Assembly: GCA_001804735.1 (NCBI GenBank)
Contig: MHBC01000042.1
Location: 10,095 to 43,713 of the forward strand
DNA from: Legionellales bacterium RIFCSPHIGHO2_12_FULL_37_14
GTDB lineage: Bacteria; Pseudomonadota; Gammaproteobacteria; Legionellales; Legionellaceae
Direction of reading: 5' to 3'
DNA: 33,619 nt
Shown here: piece after piece, positions 1 through 8,120 of the stretch
How the letters are laid out: every line of letters begins with the position of its first letter
Numbering within the stretch: position 1 is the first letter of the stretch
Position numbers and translations under genes: made by a program
Notes under the pieces: generated by a model
Database searches by the model: none
What the model was told of the DNA's origin: nothing
The model's input: the letters and a program-made list of their open reading frames with translations, nothing else

Positions 1-40
1 ATAAATTGCATAATATGTTAAAAATGAGGTATGATTATGC

Positions 41-633
41 CTATTGTTGTTTATTATGGATATTTGGTGCTTGGGGTTCAGTATTTTCCTTTTTTTCAGT
101 AGTTTCAGGTGACTGCATTGATCTCACTGCATCGCGCATGGTGCTCGCCTGGTTTTCTTGCGGCGGAGAAGAAACAGGAGCGACTTGCATAGTACTGTAA
201 GCTCTTCGAATTAAAGCTATAGGATCAGGTTCTACTTTATAGGTGGGTTCTAAGCTAAATATACGTTCATTTAAAGTATCAGCAAAATATTCTTCTCTTA
301 CGTTCCTTCACTACATGGCTGGTTTTCCTGTCTATCTGGAATAGGTTTATATCCTGGTACCTCTTGTGACAAAATATAAGGAGGATTTGTATTTATAAGC
401 CTTGTTTCTGGTTGGCCACTAATAATAAGCCTAAAAAATTCTTGGGAAATTAATTCAAGACGGGCATCTGTTGGTTGAGGTTCATTGTTATTTTGGGTAT
501 CAACCATTTCTTTTAAAATCCAGGTTTTATCAGAACCTGCAAGCTTGCCGCGCACTACAGTATGACTTCTTAAGGTATCGCCAAAATCAGAAGCTTCGGG
601 GCTAACTGTAAAACCTTCTGGGACTGGACACAT
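41..633 (-). pseudogene. Frameshifted hypothetical gene (effector-like fragment)
   Basis: Reading leftwards from an ATG at 633, 111 codons are open and end in TAA at 298-300. In the neighbouring frame the reading continues without a stop through a coding-looking stretch (about 85 residues, including EEYFADTLNERIFSLEP) to TAG at 41-43. The simplest reading is one gene of about 195 codons broken by a single-base indel near 293-305. The first part contains a WILKE motif, then QEFFRLIISGQPETR and a YILSQEV motif; this spacing recalls the N-lobe of the kinase-like phosphotransferases found among Legionella-type effectors, but I do not recognise a defined family. The last 50 residues are rich in P, E, Q and T and look disordered. 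No ribosome-binding site is visible upstream of 633, so the true 5' end may also be missing. A sequencing error or programmed frameshift cannot be excluded. Confidence 0.55.
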
Positions 634-728
634 GTTTTTCGTAAATTAAGGAGTTCTAATAATAAATGTAGTTCAAAAATTGAGTAAATGGTAATTATGC
701 GCTATATCGATTTTAAGCCGTAACGTGG

Positions 729-764
729 GCCTTGGCCCACGAACTAAAAATGCTGGGCCAAGGC
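729..764. repeat. GC-rich inverted repeat (11-bp arms)
   Basis: GCCTTGGCCCA at 729-739 is exactly complementary to TGGGCCAAGGC at 754-764, around a 14-base loop. The left arm also lies within GTGGGCCTTGGCCCAC (725-740), itself nearly a perfect palindrome. It sits between the broken gene and map in otherwise AT-rich DNA. There is no clean T-run after it, so it is more likely a dispersed palindromic element than an intrinsic terminator. Confidence 0.65.
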
Positions 765-814
765 AAATCCTACAGTGTTTTAAGAACTTGCTGATTTCGT
801 TCTATAAAGAGTAG

Positions 815-820
815 TATAAT
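815..820 (+). promoter_or_regulatory. Putative -10 element for map
   Basis: A consensus TATAAT lies 31 bases upstream of the map start codon. The best -35 candidate, CTGATT at 791-796 with an 18-base spacer, is weak. The position is right for a short leader, but no other evidence supports it. Confidence 0.4.
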
Positions 821-851
821 GTAACTAGTGTTTATCTATTTTAGGAGACTC

Positions 852-1619
852 ATGGGAATTACGATAAAATCAGCAGATGAGATCAAAAAAATGCGGATTG
901 CAGGGAAGTTGGCGGCTGATGTTTTGACTATGATAGGTCCTTATGTGAAACCTGGAGTTACAACAGAAGAGCTAAATACAATTTGTCATGATTATATTGT
1001 AAACCACCAAAAAGCAATTCCTGCGCCGCTTAATTATAATGGATTCCCTAAATCAATATGTACTTCAGTTAATCATGTTATTTGTCATGGCATTCCTGGC
1101 CCTAAGGTATTAAAAAACGGTGATATTATTAATATTGATGTAACAGTAATTAAAGATGAATTTCATGGCGATACCAGCAAAATGTATTTTGTCGGTGAGC
1201 CTTCTATTTTAGCAAAAAATTTAGTTAAAGTAGCGCATGAGTGCATGTGGCTTGGGATTGAAATGGTGAAACCTGGAGTTTATCTAGGAGATATTGGGCA
1301 TGTAATTCAGCAATATGCTGAGAGTAATCGTTATTCAGTCGTGCGCGAATATTGCGGTCATGGAATTGGTAGGATATTTCATGAAGATCCCCAAGTATTA
1401 CATTATGGCGAACCTAATACTGGCATTCAAATATGCGCTGGTATGACATTCACTATAGAGCCTATGATAAACGCGGGGAAGTATCATACCCGCCTTTTGC
1501 CAGATCAGTGGACGGTTGTGACTAAAGATCATAGTTTATCCGCGCAATGGGAACATACTATTTTAGTTACTGAAACTGGCTTTGAAGTGTTAACTTTACG
1601 CGATGAGGAAAAGGTTTAG
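852..1619 (+). CDS. map: Type I methionine aminopeptidase
   Basis: Cytosolic metalloprotease that removes the initiator methionine from nascent proteins. The predicted 255 residues match the usual length of the short bacterial type I enzyme. Metal ligands are recognisable: the two aspartates in NIDVTVIKDEFHGDTS, the histidine in GHGIGRIFHEDP, the glutamate in FTIEPMI and the last glutamate in QWEHTILVT. The ATG at 852 is chosen because TTAGGAG (841-847) lies just before it and because the protein then opens MGITIKSADEIKKM, as in the family; the frame is open to a GTG at 828 but that extension has no homologous look. It is alone on the plus strand here and ends 4 bases before the convergent stop of gshB, with no room for a terminator between them. 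Confidence 0.95.
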   Translation: MGITIKSADEIKKMRIAGKLAADVLTMIGPYVKPGVTTEELNTICHDYIVNHQKAIPAPLNYNGFPKSICTSVNHVICHGIPGPKVLKNGDIINIDVTVIKDEFHGDTSKMYFVGEPSILAKNLVKVAHECMWLGIEMVKPGVYLGDIGHVIQQYAESNRYSVVREYCGHGIGRIFHEDPQVLHYGEPNTGIQICAGMTFTIEPMINAGKYHTRLLPDQWTVVTKDHSLSAQWEHTILVTETGFEVLTLRDEEKV

Positions 1620-1623
1620 AGCG

Positions 1624-2562
1624 TTATTTACTAAAACCCTGCCAATATTCAGCAGCAATATTAAGCGAGGTAGCTTTTTGAATTTCGCATAAACATGTGG
1701 GGCTTGTAACGTTCATTTCAGTTAAATAATCACCAATTATATCAAGACCAACAAAGTGTAAGCCCTCTGCAACAACAAAATCTGCAACTGTATTAGCAAT
1801 TTCTTGATCGCGCTTAGTTAAAGGTACAACTTTACCTTGCGCTCCTTGGGCTAAATTACCGCGCCAATCGTTTTTAGCAGGTATTCTGGCTAAGGCATAT
1901 GGCACGGCTTTTCCGTGAATCATTATGATGCGCTTATCGCCAGTTGTGGTAATTTGCGGTATATAACGCTGCGCCATGATTGTTTCTTTACCTTGAGAAG
2001 TTAAGAGCTCAATAATGCCGTTTAAGTTTTTTCTATCTTTACCGATAAAAAATACTTTTTCGCCGCCATAGTTATTTAATGGTTTAAAAACAACTTCTTG
2101 CTGCTCTTCCCAAAATTCTCTTAACTTATCTTTTGCACTACTTATTAAAGTTGGCGTTATAACGCTAGGGAAATTAACAATCGCAAGTTTTTCATTACAG
2201 GCTCTAACGCCAGCGGGGCTATTTGAGATAATTGTTCCCTTATTCTCTGCCCATTCAAGCGCATAGCTTGCATATAAATATTCAGTGTTAACTGGTGGGT
2301 TTTGCCGCATTAAAATTATGTCAAAATTATTTAAAGGTAGAATTTTAAAAGTTTTACCAACTTCCCAGTTAGAATTTTCTGCATCTAATAAACGAATATC
2401 TTTAAAGTTAGCAAAAAAAGCGTTGTCTTTCCAAAACCAAGCATTTGGAGTAAACACCATTATTTCATAATCAGCTTTTATTGCAGCAGCAATAAGGAGA
2501 AGCGTGGTATCTTTGTAAGCAAAAAGAGTATCTAGAGGATCCATTAAGACAGCTATTTTCAT
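1624..2562 (-). CDS. gshB: Glutathione synthase
   Basis: ATP-grasp ligase that joins gamma-glutamylcysteine and glycine, the second step of glutathione synthesis in the cytosol. At 312 residues it is about the length of the E. coli enzyme. It opens MKIAVLMDPLDTL and contains the family motifs MRQNPPVNTEYLY (substrate loop), FKPLNNYGGEKVFFIG (nucleotide-binding region) and, near the end, GLDIIGDYLTEMNVTSPT, with the glutamate and asparagine that bind magnesium. The start codon lies one base after the gshA stop codon, so the two are surely translated together and the full pathway is encoded side by side. It is the last gene of the long minus-strand run. Confidence 0.95.
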   Translation of the reverse strand: MKIAVLMDPLDTLFAYKDTTLLLIAAAIKADYEIMVFTPNAWFWKDNAFFANFKDIRLLDAENSNWEVGKTFKILPLNNFDIILMRQNPPVNTEYLYASYALEWAENKGTIISNSPAGVRACNEKLAIVNFPSVITPTLISSAKDKLREFWEEQQEVVFKPLNNYGGEKVFFIGKDRKNLNGIIELLTSQGKETIMAQRYIPQITTTGDKRIIMIHGKAVPYALARIPAKNDWRGNLAQGAQGKVVPLTKRDQEIANTVADFVVAEGLHFVGLDIIGDYLTEMNVTSPTCLCEIQKATSLNIAAEYWQGFSK

Positions 2563-2563
2563 T

Positions 2564-3811
2564 TTATTGTTCTTCTAAAAGTTCTTGTTCTTCAAGGCCT
2601 GCTGCCAACGCACATAAACGAGCTATAACTCCGTAGACATAAAATCTATTCGCAGTACTTTCTTCAAAGTTATCACAGTTTGGGATATTACAGGCTTCCT
2701 CAAAGGCTAATGGCTCAAAATGCATGCCTGGGGCGTTTAGATTATCGTCAACTCCTCTACTTTTATGCACTCTATAAAACCCGCCAACTACATGTTGACC
2801 TATCATGTAAATAACTGGCTCGGCGCTAGCCCCATTTTCCATAAATTCCGCTGTGTAAACTCCTTCTTGCACCAATACATTGTGCACACTTGCTCCCCCT
2901 TTAATTGCTGACAACTTGGTGCGCTGTTTACGGTTTAAGTTAAGCAAGGCGTTAGAATCAGAGACGCTCATAATACCCATGCCATAAGTACCATTATCAG
3001 GTTTTATTACCACAAAAGGTTTTTTATCAAGTCTTTTTTTTGCGTACTGGGATTTAATTTTTGTAAGTAATTTTTCGGTTTTAGCAGCTAACTCTTCAAT
3101 ACCAACCTGCCCCATAAAATCTACATCTTTAACATTTTCCATTTCAGGATAAATGAGATCTAATGAGCAATTGATTAAGGGGAGAAATTCTTTGGCAACC
3201 TGCTTAAAATATTTAAAATGCAAAGATTTTCGGCGATTTACCCACCCCATTTTAGTAGCTGGTAATGTTTGTTGCGCAAGGTTTTTTAGAATAGGAGGGA
3301 TCCCTTCTGATAAATCATTATTTAAGACTACTAAACAAGGCTCTTTATCACCAACCATTAAGGTGTCATCAACCCGAGTAATTAGTTCGACTTTTACCCC
3401 TTCAAACTCGCCTTGTTGCGCCCAATGGCCAACTTTTACTGTAAAACCTGCCTTTTTAAAAATTGTTATTAACACATTAAGGCTTTGAAAATAATAAACA
3501 TTTCTCGTATGTGCTTCAGGAATTATTAAGACAAAACGGCAAGTGGGATGAATAAGATGCATGGCAGATTGTAAAGCTTGAATACATAATGGCATAAATT
3601 GTGGATTTAAGTTATTAAACCCAGCGGGAAAAAGATTAGTATCAACAGGGCATAATTTAAAACCTGCATTGCGTAAATCAACTGAACTCATTAAGGGTGC
3701 TGGGGTCTTTTGCCATGCAAAGCGAAACCACTGCTCAATTTCATCAACGTGGTGCAAAATTTGTTTTTCTAAAAATGAAAGCTCGCCTTGGTAGGCGGTT
3801 TTAACAGGCAT
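2564..3811 (-). CDS. gshA: Glutamate-cysteine ligase, Acidithiobacillus/Legionella type
   Basis: Catalyses the ATP-dependent joining of glutamate and cysteine, the first step of glutathione synthesis. It does not resemble E. coli GshA; the opening region (FPAGFNNLNPQF, RNVYYFQSL) and VVIKPDNGTYGMGIMSV, an ATP-grasp-like nucleotide-binding segment, fit the separate family first named from Acidithiobacillus ferrooxidans. The assignment is strengthened by gshB starting one base downstream. The start is uncertain: ATG at 3811 gives 415 residues (MPVKTAYQGEL...) but has no clear ribosome-binding site, whereas an in-frame TTG at 3832 has AGGGGA six bases before it and would overlap the end of the upstream aldehyde dehydrogenase by 11 bases, suggesting translational coupling. 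Confidence 0.85.
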   Translation of the reverse strand: MPVKTAYQGELSFLEKQILHHVDEIEQWFRFAWQKTPAPLMSSVDLRNAGFKLCPVDTNLFPAGFNNLNPQFMPLCIQALQSAMHLIHPTCRFVLIIPEAHTRNVYYFQSLNVLITIFKKAGFTVKVGHWAQQGEFEGVKVELITRVDDTLMVGDKEPCLVVLNNDLSEGIPPILKNLAQQTLPATKMGWVNRRKSLHFKYFKQVAKEFLPLINCSLDLIYPEMENVKDVDFMGQVGIEELAAKTEKLLTKIKSQYAKKRLDKKPFVVIKPDNGTYGMGIMSVSDSNALLNLNRKQRTKLSAIKGGASVHNVLVQEGVYTAEFMENGASAEPVIYMIGQHVVGGFYRVHKSRGVDDNLNAPGMHFEPLAFEEACNIPNCDNFEESTANRFYVYGVIARLCALAAGLEEQELLEEQ

Positions 3812-3821
3812 AAATTTAGAT

Positions 3822-5339
3822 TTATAGGTCAAATTTAATCCCCTGTGCAAGAGGAAGCTCTTTTCCCCAGTTTATGGTATTTGTTTGTCTACGCATATAT
3901 GCCTGCCATGAATCGGAACCAGCTTCACGCCCACCACCGGTTTCCTTCTCTCCACCAAAAGCGCCGCCTATTTCGGCTCCTGAAGTACCTATATTAATAT
4001 TAGCAATTCCACAATCACTACCTAAAGAGCTTAAGAAAAGTTCAGCATTATGCAAGTTCTGAGTAAATAAAGCAGAAGATAGCCCTTGCGGAACATTATT
4101 ATTTAACGCGATAGCTTCATTAATGGTCTTAAAAGGCAAAAGGTATAAAATTGGTGCAAAAGTTTCCTCTTGCACAAGAGGCCAGTCGTTTGCAACGTTA
4201 GTCACTAAAGTTGGCTCAACAAAACAACCTTCTCTTAAGATGCGTTTGCCTCCATATATGATATTAGCGCCTTTTTTCTTTAACTCTGCAATTACATGTT
4301 CAAATTGTTTAACCGCGGCCTCATCAATTAAAGGACCCATATGATTAGATTTATCAAGAGGTGAGCCAATACGCACTGCTTTATAAGAAGCAATTAAGCG
4401 GGGTAAAAGTTTATCAAAAATATCTTCTTGAATAAAAGCGCGGCGCGTCGAAGTACAGCGCTGCCCTGCTGTCCCAATAGCTCCAAAAGTTAAAGCATGA
4501 TGGGCTAAATTTAAGTCAGCAGTTTCATCTACAATAATTGCGTTGTTGCCGCCTAATTCGAGCAAGCTTTTTCCTAGCCTTCTTGCAACTCTGAGAGCAA
4601 CTTCTTTACCAACGTTAGTTGAACCAGTAAAAGAAATTAAAGGAATTGCATTATCATCTAACATTAACTCAGCTACTTTATGGGACTCTGGAATAAACAA
4701 GGAAAAAAGTGCAGGATATTTATTTTCTTCGAGTAAAGCCATGCATATTTGGTGAATGGCAATTGCCGTAAAAGGAGTTTTAGATGAGGGTTTCCAGATA
4801 ACCGCATTGCCGCAAATAATAGCAAGACAAGCATTCCATGCCCACACTGCAGCAGGAAAGTTAAACGCACTTAATATTCCCACAACTCCATAAGGGTGCC
4901 ACTGTTCGTACATACGATGAGCATAACGCTCTGAGTGCATGGTTTTGCCGTAGAGCATTCTTGCTTGACCAACGGCGAAGTCCGCCATATCAATCATCTC
5001 TTGCACTTCCCCTTCCGCTTCTACGATTGATTTACCCATCTCAAGCGAAATTAAACTAGCTAGCTGGGGTTTTATTTGACGCAGTTTATTGCCAAGTTGC
5101 CGAATTAATTCGCCGCGTAAAGGAGCTGGGGTTTTACTCCAAAAAACAGCTGCTTCTTTAGCGTTTTTTATTATGGTTTTATAATCTTCAGCTTTAGCTG
5201 TTAAAACTTCTCCTATAGAGGTTTTATCAGCAGGATTAATTGAAACTAAGCGTTTACACTTTGCATCTGTTAAAGCCAAAGAGCCGCTAAATGCGCCTTT
5301 ACTAATGGGCGATAGATTTAATTGCGCTAAAATGTCCAT
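3822..5339 (-). CDS. ALDH7-family L-aminoadipate-semialdehyde dehydrogenase
   Basis: NAD(P)-dependent aldehyde dehydrogenase of 505 residues. Seen: the catalytic cysteine in GTAGQRCTSTRR, the general-base glutamate in LLELGGNNA, the cofactor region SFTGSTNVGKEVA and WKPSSKTP. The closest recognisable family is ALDH7 (antiquitin, bacterial AmaB): EQWHPYGVVGILSAFNFP and the C-terminal GGAFGGEKETGGGREAGSD followed by YMRR and LPLAQGIKF are near-diagnostic. Family enzymes oxidise alpha-aminoadipate semialdehyde (in equilibrium with piperideine-6-carboxylate) to aminoadipate in lysine breakdown. The gene directly follows a lysine/saccharopine dehydrogenase-like gene (14-base gap), which supports this substrate. 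A clear TTAGGA ribosome-binding site precedes the ATG at 5339. A broader aldehyde-detoxifying role is possible. Confidence 0.88.
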   Translation of the reverse strand: MDILAQLNLSPISKGAFSGSLALTDAKCKRLVSINPADKTSIGEVLTAKAEDYKTIIKNAKEAAVFWSKTPAPLRGELIRQLGNKLRQIKPQLASLISLEMGKSIVEAEGEVQEMIDMADFAVGQARMLYGKTMHSERYAHRMYEQWHPYGVVGILSAFNFPAAVWAWNACLAIICGNAVIWKPSSKTPFTAIAIHQICMALLEENKYPALFSLFIPESHKVAELMLDDNAIPLISFTGSTNVGKEVALRVARRLGKSLLELGGNNAIIVDETADLNLAHHALTFGAIGTAGQRCTSTRRAFIQEDIFDKLLPRLIASYKAVRIGSPLDKSNHMGPLIDEAAVKQFEHVIAELKKKGANIIYGGKRILREGCFVEPTLVTNVANDWPLVQEETFAPILYLLPFKTINEAIALNNNVPQGLSSALFTQNLHNAELFLSSLGSDCGIANINIGTSGAEIGGAFGGEKETGGGREAGSDSWQAYMRRQTNTINWGKELPLAQGIKFDL

Positions 5340-5353
5340 ATTGGTCCTAATTA

Positions 5354-6439
5354 TTAAGAGTAATGCCGGCCGAATCTATTCATAAGTATTTTTCTTAAAT
5401 CAAACTGCTCTTGATATACAAAACCTTTATAACATTCTTCTTCTAGCACCAAGTCAGCTACAGCGCAAATTCCAGCAGCTGTACTGACTTGAATTGCTGA
5501 CCAATTTAGGCCTCTTATGACTGTCGGAAAAATTTTTTTAAAATAACTTTTTTCAAAGCTTTCTCCCTTTAATTTTCCCCTTACCGATACATAAATAACT
5601 ATCATATCTTGGTAGGTTCTTGGGATAGCTTTTTCAAGGATATTTTTCAGGTTTTCTCTATCATTTTGCATATTTAATTCTTTAGTTAGAAAAAAAATTT
5701 TATCGTGATGCCCTACATAACGAATAGTTTTATAGTTAAGGTTGTCTATCTTATTTTCATATAGCTCAGGTAAGCTTCCCAAACCACCAGAGGTGTTAAA
5801 TGCCTCATATGAAGAGCCATCTAAGACTAGGCTTTCTAGCCCTTCTAAAGCAGCATGCGAAATAATTTTACCATCTTCAATGGCAATACATGGGTTACAA
5901 TACTCGTTAATTAACCCATCTGTAGACCAAGTTAATGAATAATGTAAGCCATTACTAGCGCGTTGCGGCAAGGCTCCGACACGTAACTTAACTTCATCTA
6001 CTTTATCAAACTGCCCAATTAAATCGTTAGCAACTATACCGACAAATCCAGGAGCAAGCCCGCATTGGGGAACAAAGGCAAATTTATTATTTTTGGCAAT
6101 TTTTTTTACTTCCCTGGTAGTTTTTACATCTTCAGTTAAATCAAAATAGTTAACGCCTACAACTTGGGCTGCTTTGGCAACATGTAAAGTTAAATAAAAT
6201 GGTAGGCTAGATAATACCGCGGCTATTTTATGTTCTTTAAAATATTTAACTAGATTATCTTCGTTTTTAACGTTTAAGGTAGCAGTCTTAATATTGGGAA
6301 ACACTTCACATAAACGCTCTAAATCAGAGCCTTGCAACACTACATCAAGGAGATGGACTTCGTAGTCGCCCGAGTCAAGTAACATACAAGCTATCAAAGT
6401 TCCAATTTTACCAGCACCAGTTACTGCAACATTTATCAT
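5354..6439 (-). CDS. Saccharopine dehydrogenase-like / lysine 6-dehydrogenase-like protein
   Basis: A 361-residue NAD(P)-dependent dehydrogenase with an N-terminal Rossmann fold; the dinucleotide loop GAGKIGT is at residues 8-14, followed by an acidic residue at the end of strand 2 (HLLDV), which suggests NAD. The middle has NYFDLTEDV and CGLAPGFVGI, typical of the saccharopine dehydrogenase C-terminal/lysine 6-dehydrogenase superfamily. Length and neighbour favour a stand-alone lysine dehydrogenase whose product, piperideine-6-carboxylate/aminoadipate semialdehyde, feeds the next enzyme; no lysine-ketoglutarate reductase partner is in this window. The ATG at 6439 has an excellent AAGGAG site. 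It starts one base after the stop of the upstream ATPase gene. The precise substrate (lysine, saccharopine or carboxynorspermidine-like) is not proven. Confidence 0.75.
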   Translation of the reverse strand: MINVAVTGAGKIGTLIACMLLDSGDYEVHLLDVVLQGSDLERLCEVFPNIKTATLNVKNEDNLVKYFKEHKIAAVLSSLPFYLTLHVAKAAQVVGVNYFDLTEDVKTTREVKKIAKNNKFAFVPQCGLAPGFVGIVANDLIGQFDKVDEVKLRVGALPQRASNGLHYSLTWSTDGLINEYCNPCIAIEDGKIISHAALEGLESLVLDGSSYEAFNTSGGLGSLPELYENKIDNLNYKTIRYVGHHDKIFFLTKELNMQNDRENLKNILEKAIPRTYQDMIVIYVSVRGKLKGESFEKSYFKKIFPTVIRGLNWSAIQVSTAAGICAVADLVLEEECYKGFVYQEQFDLRKILMNRFGRHYS

Positions 6440-6440
6440 C

Positions 6441-7490
6441 TTAACTCCTTAATTCTTTTTTTTGAGCTGTTCTCTTAACATCAGGAATAACTAGCACCTT
6501 ATCTATAATAGCAAGCCTTGAATCGAATTGGGGCTCTTCAATAGCTTCTTGTGCAAGTTTTTGTAGCGGGGGAATTGCCAAACTATTAATTTTAGCTTTG
6601 AAATAAAAAGGCGCAATATAGCTTAGGTAAGTTTTATTATAGGTGGCAAAAGTAGTTAACTCGTTTATAGTTTTAAAAGATCCAATGATAATACAAGCAA
6701 AAAAGCTAGTTACTAAAATCCAAAGGGCGTAAGTATAAGATTTTAGTGCTCTTTTTGATTTTTTTATAGGTGCCTTATTCAAAAGCTTTAGCTCCCTAAG
6801 CATAAGAGCTATATCTCCAGATGTTGCGCCATAAAACTCTTTAAAGCGCTCAGATTTCAATAACATATTTAATCCTTTATGACTTTCAGCGTAGCGCAAT
6901 AAAAATGTTTTTGCTTCAGCTTCGGTGAGGTTGCCAGGTTCTAGAGTATGAATAAACTCAGCAAAACCGTCTTCTATAAGGGTGGTTAAATTATCACATA
7001 GAGAAAAGTCAGCACTAAGGCAGAGTTTTATATGTTTTTCTTGGCCAAATTGTTTATAGGCACTAACCAGATTTTTTAAACAAGCATAGCTAAGATAATG
7101 TGCGTTATCTATAACAATAAGTGTGGGTTTATTATTAGTTGGCATACTGGCAAACAAAGCGCTAAATTTATGTGGCTTGCTCGCTTTGCTGTTAAAAGGC
7201 AAATCAAACGATGCATATAAAGTTTGTAAAACTTCAAGCTCTGTTTCAGCTTTAGGTAGTTCAAATAAAATTGTTTTAATGCGTGGCGTAAGTTTATTAC
7301 TTAATAAATCAATAAAAGTTGACTTGCCTCCTTTAGCTTTAGTTAATAAAACCAAAAGTAAATGCTCTTTTTCCATAAGCATTTTCATAAAATCAATGGT
7401 CGCTAACCAAGAGTTAGGCTTAAACGCTCGAGTTATTAAAGGATTTTTATAATGTTTTTTTAATCCAGTATTGGTAAACTCTTCAGTCAT
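6441..7490 (-). CDS. Membrane-anchored AAA ATPase, DamX/ExeA-like, without SPOR domain
   Basis: A 349-residue protein with an N-terminal AAA ATPase domain (about residues 20-235) of the ExeA/GspA/DamX group, then one membrane segment at about 251-272 (WILVTSFFACIIIGSF) and an 80-residue tail that should be periplasmic. Walker B is seen as TLIVIDNAHYL near 123-133. Walker A reads TKAKGGKST near 50-58: the Gly-Lys-Ser core is kept but the first glycine of the P-loop is replaced by threonine, so nucleotide binding may be altered. In many gammaproteobacteria aroK is followed by aroB and damX; here this gene follows aroK after 24 bases, aroB is absent, and the cell-division SPOR domain is missing. 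A role at the envelope, perhaps with the upstream pilus genes, is inference. Confidence 0.7.
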   Translation of the reverse strand: MTEEFTNTGLKKHYKNPLITRAFKPNSWLATIDFMKMLMEKEHLLLVLLTKAKGGKSTFIDLLSNKLTPRIKTILFELPKAETELEVLQTLYASFDLPFNSKASKPHKFSALFASMPTNNKPTLIVIDNAHYLSYACLKNLVSAYKQFGQEKHIKLCLSADFSLCDNLTTLIEDGFAEFIHTLEPGNLTEAEAKTFLLRYAESHKGLNMLLKSERFKEFYGATSGDIALMLRELKLLNKAPIKKSKRALKSYTYALWILVTSFFACIIIGSFKTINELTTFATYNKTYLSYIAPFYFKAKINSLAIPPLQKLAQEAIEEPQFDSRLAIIDKVLVIPDVKRTAQKKELRS

Positions 7491-7514
7491 TTTATAGGCT
7501 CGCGGTGGGGGTTT

Positions 7515-8042
7515 TTAATTTTCACCATATAAATATTTAATAATATTATTAGCTACTGCTTTAACGGTAAGTTTATCTGTTTCAAAAGTAATATCAGCAA
7601 GCTCTTGGTAATAAGGTTCGCGTTCTTGTCTTAAAGTTTCCAGCCTATTTTCTAAATCTTTAGTTTGGAGTTGCGGCCTTTTGGTGTCTCTTTTAGTGCG
7701 CTCATATTGCTGCTTTAAAGAGGTCATTAGGAAAATAACCGTCCCACGTGCAGCAAGGGCATTGCGGTTTTCTGGAGTCATGACTACTCCCCCACCTGTT
7801 GCTAAAACTATATTGTGTTTTTGCGTTAGCTCATCAATAACTTTTTGCTCTCTTTTACGAAAGCCATCTTCACCTTCTATATCATAAATCCAAGCTACAC
7901 TTGCACCTGCGCGTTCTTCTATTACTTCATCAGAATCATAAAATGCTAATTTTAACTCCTTTGCTAAGGTACGACCAATTGTACTTTTACCAGCCCCCAT
8001 AGGACCAATCAAAAAAATGTTACGAACTTTAATCATATTCAT
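7515..8042 (-). CDS. aroK: Shikimate kinase
   Basis: Phosphorylates shikimate with ATP in the common aromatic amino-acid pathway. The 175 residues contain the P-loop GPMGAGKST near the N-terminus, the shikimate/metal-binding [13 protein letters not shown], the arginine in FRKREQKV, the substrate-binding GGGVVM and the lid region RPQL with QEREPYY near the C-terminus. All catalytic landmarks are present. Translation could start at the ATG at 8042 (AAAGG about 11 bases upstream) or at a second ATG at 8036. The position after pilQ, 78 bases away, matches the pilMNOPQ-aroK order common in gammaproteobacteria, but aroB does not follow. Confidence 0.95.
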   Translation of the reverse strand: MNMIKVRNIFLIGPMGAGKSTIGRTLAKELKLAFYDSDEVIEERAGASVAWIYDIEGEDGFRKREQKVIDELTQKHNIVLATGGGVVMTPENRNALAARGTVIFLMTSLKQQYERTKRDTKRPQLQTKDLENRLETLRQEREPYYQELADITFETDKLTVKAVANNIIKYLYGEN

Positions 8043-8120
8043 TCTAACAGTTAACCTTTAGTTAAAACGTAGCCTTAATTATTGGCCACAAGTTTAGATT
8101 TGCAATTTAAGTGTATAAGT

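Noticed and set aside
6-200. A small plus-strand protein at the left edge
   Set aside because: It lies opposite the coding-like 3' part of the broken minus-strand gene and shows no start signal.
298-633. A complete 111-residue protein
   Set aside because: Coding-looking sequence continues in the next frame to 41, so the stop at 298 more likely results from a frameshift.
5340-8120. aroB after aroK
   Set aside because: The genes following aroK have ATPase, dehydrogenase and aldehyde dehydrogenase motifs; nothing resembles dehydroquinate synthase.
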